Assembly (NCBI GenBank): GCA_013202185.1
Contig: JABMSA010000584.1
Location: 1-7,815, forward strand
Reading direction: 5' to 3'
Source of the DNA: Planctomycetota bacterium
GTDB lineage: Bacteria > Planctomycetota > PUPC01 > JABMSA01
Length of the DNA: 7,815 nucleotides
Made by a program: the position numbers and the translations under genes. The notes below the pieces were generated by a model that was given only the letters and a program-made list of their open reading frames with translations, searched no databases and was not told the origin of the DNA. Each line of letters starts with the position of its first letter. Positions within the stretch are counted from its first letter, which is position 1. Shown here in pieces: positions 6,735 through 7,815 of the stretch.

Positions 6735-7637
6735 CTAGGCGTCGGCGACGTGCTGTTGGTAGTGCGGCTCGACGTGAATGAGCACGTCGGCCACTTCGGG
6801 CATCTCTGATCGCACCCGCGTGCGCACGCGGCTCGCTATCACGTGCCCGGCCTCTACCGTCAGAGCCTTGTCCACTTCGATGTGCACATCAAGAAACACC
6901 ACCAGCCCCGACCTCCGCGCGCGGACGAGGTCCACCCCAAGAACACCATCGGTGCTCTCAATGATCGCGCGGATGTCGCTCATCTGATCCTCCGGCAGGC
7001 GTGTGTCCATTAGGTCGAGAGAAGTTTGCCGGAAGAGTTTGATCCCAACGTAGAGGACGATTAATGAGATGACCGCGCCGGCGGCGTGATCGAGGAACGC
7101 CCACTTGGCGCCGCCCAGGTACGCGCCCCCCACGCCGATGAAGGCCACGACACTTGCCAGGGCATCGCTGCGGTGGTTCCACGCGTCGGCCTGCAGCGAT
7201 ACGCTGCCCACCTCCTTGCCGATGCGGTACTGATAGCGATACAGGGCCTCGTTTGCCAGCGCCCCAAACGCCGCAACAACCATAGTAAATGCCGCGACCG
7301 GGTCGTGCGGTTCATCAGCAAGCAGCCCCGCCACCGACTTCCACAAGACGCTGAAGGCAACGATTATCAACACTATGGCCACGGCTTTGCCTGCTACCGG
7401 CTCGGCCTTTCCGTGACCGTAGGGATGCTCGCGGTCGGGAAGAGCGGAGGCTATGTTGAGGCCGATGAGAACCACGACCGAGCTGAATACATCCGCCAGG
7501 GAATCCGCCGCCGCCGCGAGGAGAGCCGTGCTGCACCCAACCAGGCCGGCGACGCCGAACAGCGCCGCGAGGCCGATCTTGGCCACGATGCCGACCTTCG
7601 CACCTCGCCTGGCGTATTCGTATGAATTTCTTATCAT
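6735..7637 (-). CDS. Cation diffusion facilitator family metal transporter
   Basis: The 300-residue membrane protein belongs to the CDF family, proton-coupled exporters of divalent metals (Zn, Fe, Mn, Cd, Co). About six membrane segments fall in residues 14-205, followed by a cytoplasmic ferredoxin-like C-terminal domain (about 206-293). Visible motifs are the TM2 site Asp45-x3-Asp49 (ADSLADV), the loop HPYGHGKAEP (71-80), TM5 ADAWNHRSDAL (150-160) with Asp158, and C-terminal histidines 252, 265 and 288. In the TM5 site the position four before Asp158, usually His in zinc carriers such as YiiP, is Asn154, with His at 155. Length is typical and the frame intact. ATG at 7637 has GAGGGAG 10 bases upstream (7648-7654). 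The gene converges on the glycosidase with a 6-base gap and no visible terminator between them. Confidence 0.93.
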   Translation of the reverse strand: MIRNSYEYARRGAKVGIVAKIGLAALFGVAGLVGCSTALLAAAADSLADVFSSVVVLIGLNIASALPDREHPYGHGKAEPVAGKAVAIVLIIVAFSVLWKSVAGLLADEPHDPVAAFTMVVAAFGALANEALYRYQYRIGKEVGSVSLQADAWNHRSDALASVVAFIGVGGAYLGGAKWAFLDHAAGAVISLIVLYVGIKLFRQTSLDLMDTRLPEDQMSDIRAIIESTDGVLGVDLVRARRSGLVVFLDVHIEVDKALTVEAGHVIASRVRTRVRSEMPEVADVLIHVEPHYQQHVADA

Positions 7638-7660
7638 CGTTTCGACGCTCCCTCGTCGAC

Positions 7661-7680
7661 ATTAAACACAACGTGTTGTG
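7661..7680 (-). promoter_or_regulatory. Candidate -10 element and operator dyad for the metal transporter
   Basis: On the minus strand a 6-2-6 inverted repeat CACAACACGTTGTG (7680-7667) is followed immediately by TTTAAT (7666-7661), which matches 5 of 6 bases of the -10 consensus. I see no good -35 at 16-18 bases, as expected for promoters needing an activator or bound by a metal-sensing regulator at the spacer. It lies 24 bases before the start codon. By inspection only; the regulator is unknown. Confidence 0.3.
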
Positions 7681-7747
7681 AAAAGCGCGCCCGGGGCAGC
7701 ACCGACGGCGCGCCCGGCGCGAGAGCCGCTCGCAATCAATAAGCAGA

Positions 7748-7775
7748 AAGCCTGATGCCGCCGAACACCAGGCTT
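7748..7775 (-). terminator. Rho-independent-type terminator after the tRNA
   Basis: On the minus strand, 10-base arms AAGCCTGGTG (7775-7766) and CATCAGGCTT (7757-7748) pair with one G-U, around an 8-base loop, and are followed by a T-rich stretch TCTGCTTATT. It starts 7 bases past the encoded CCA of the tRNA, so it most likely ends the tRNA transcript. Confidence 0.7.
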
Positions 7776-7782
7776 CCTGAGT

Positions 7783-7815
7783 TGGTGCCAGAGGTGGGAG
7801 TCGAACCCACACGCC
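7783..7815 (-). tRNA. tRNA 3' part, probably tRNA-Leu (cut by window edge)
   Basis: Read on the minus strand this gives the T arm GTGGG-TTCGACT-CCCAC (7810-7794), the 3' acceptor strand CTCTGGC (7793-7787), discriminator A (7786) and an encoded CCA (7785-7783). The acceptor implies a 5' end GCCAGAG, and GGCGT entering the T arm fits the end of a long variable arm, both usual for tRNA-Leu. The anticodon lies outside the window, so identity is inferred. Confidence 0.85.

Noticed and set aside
7685..7717. Direct repeat GCGCGCCCGG (7685-7694 and 7708-7717)
   Set aside because: Two 10-base GC-only copies in a GC-rich genome are likely chance and match no known site.

Overview
The window is GC-rich, densely coding bacterial DNA with no frame disruption in four complete protein genes. 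The two membrane proteins and the Gram-negative style of sensor kinase suggest an environmental Gram-negative bacterium. The mix of a GH35-type glycosidase, FAD-dependent oxidoreductases of the FAD_oxidored type and GTAGAGACG-type palindromic repeats recalls uncultured polysaccharide-degrading lineages such as Hydrogenedentota, Planctomycetota or Lentisphaerota. That taxonomic guess is inference only; no marker gene settles it.

Layout. Positions 1-73 hold one copy of a hairpin-rich repeat. From 84 to 4207 everything lies on the minus strand. Read in transcription order (right to left), this block has two adjacent decayed FAD-dependent oxidoreductase genes (4207-3585 and 3581-3037), a two-membrane-segment PAS sensor histidine kinase (3023-1305), and a PLP-dependent aminotransferase of the alanine/serine-glyoxylate class (1199-84). 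Spacings in the first three are tight (3 and 13 bases), so they look like one transcription unit; a 105-base gap precedes the aminotransferase. Positions 4208-4553 carry no gene but contain a good sigma70-type promoter reading rightward and a second, inverted copy of the repeat that sits inside a 147-bp MITE-like unit. A large GH35-type glycoside hydrolase follows on the plus strand (4554-6728). It ends 6 bases short of the convergently transcribed cation diffusion facilitator (7637-6735, minus). The right edge has a terminator-like hairpin and the 3' end of a tRNA, probably Leu, on the minus strand.

How the genes work together. The intact enzymes (aminotransferase, glycosidase, metal exporter) look like independent housekeeping or accessory functions rather than one pathway. 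The unusual part is the 75-4333 block: both flavoprotein genes keep their FAD-binding N-terminus and their C-terminal tail but lack the middle of the protein, and the neighbouring histidine kinase has lost several catalytic residues (H-box partners, the N-box Asn, the G1 Asp) while its reading frame stays open. The block is bracketed by inverted copies of the hairpin repeat. The most plausible reading is a decaying operon beside a dispersed, non-coding hairpin or MITE-like repeat family. A sensor-only (pseudo)kinase kept by selection is the more interesting alternative. I found no defence system, CRISPR array, transposase or phage gene.
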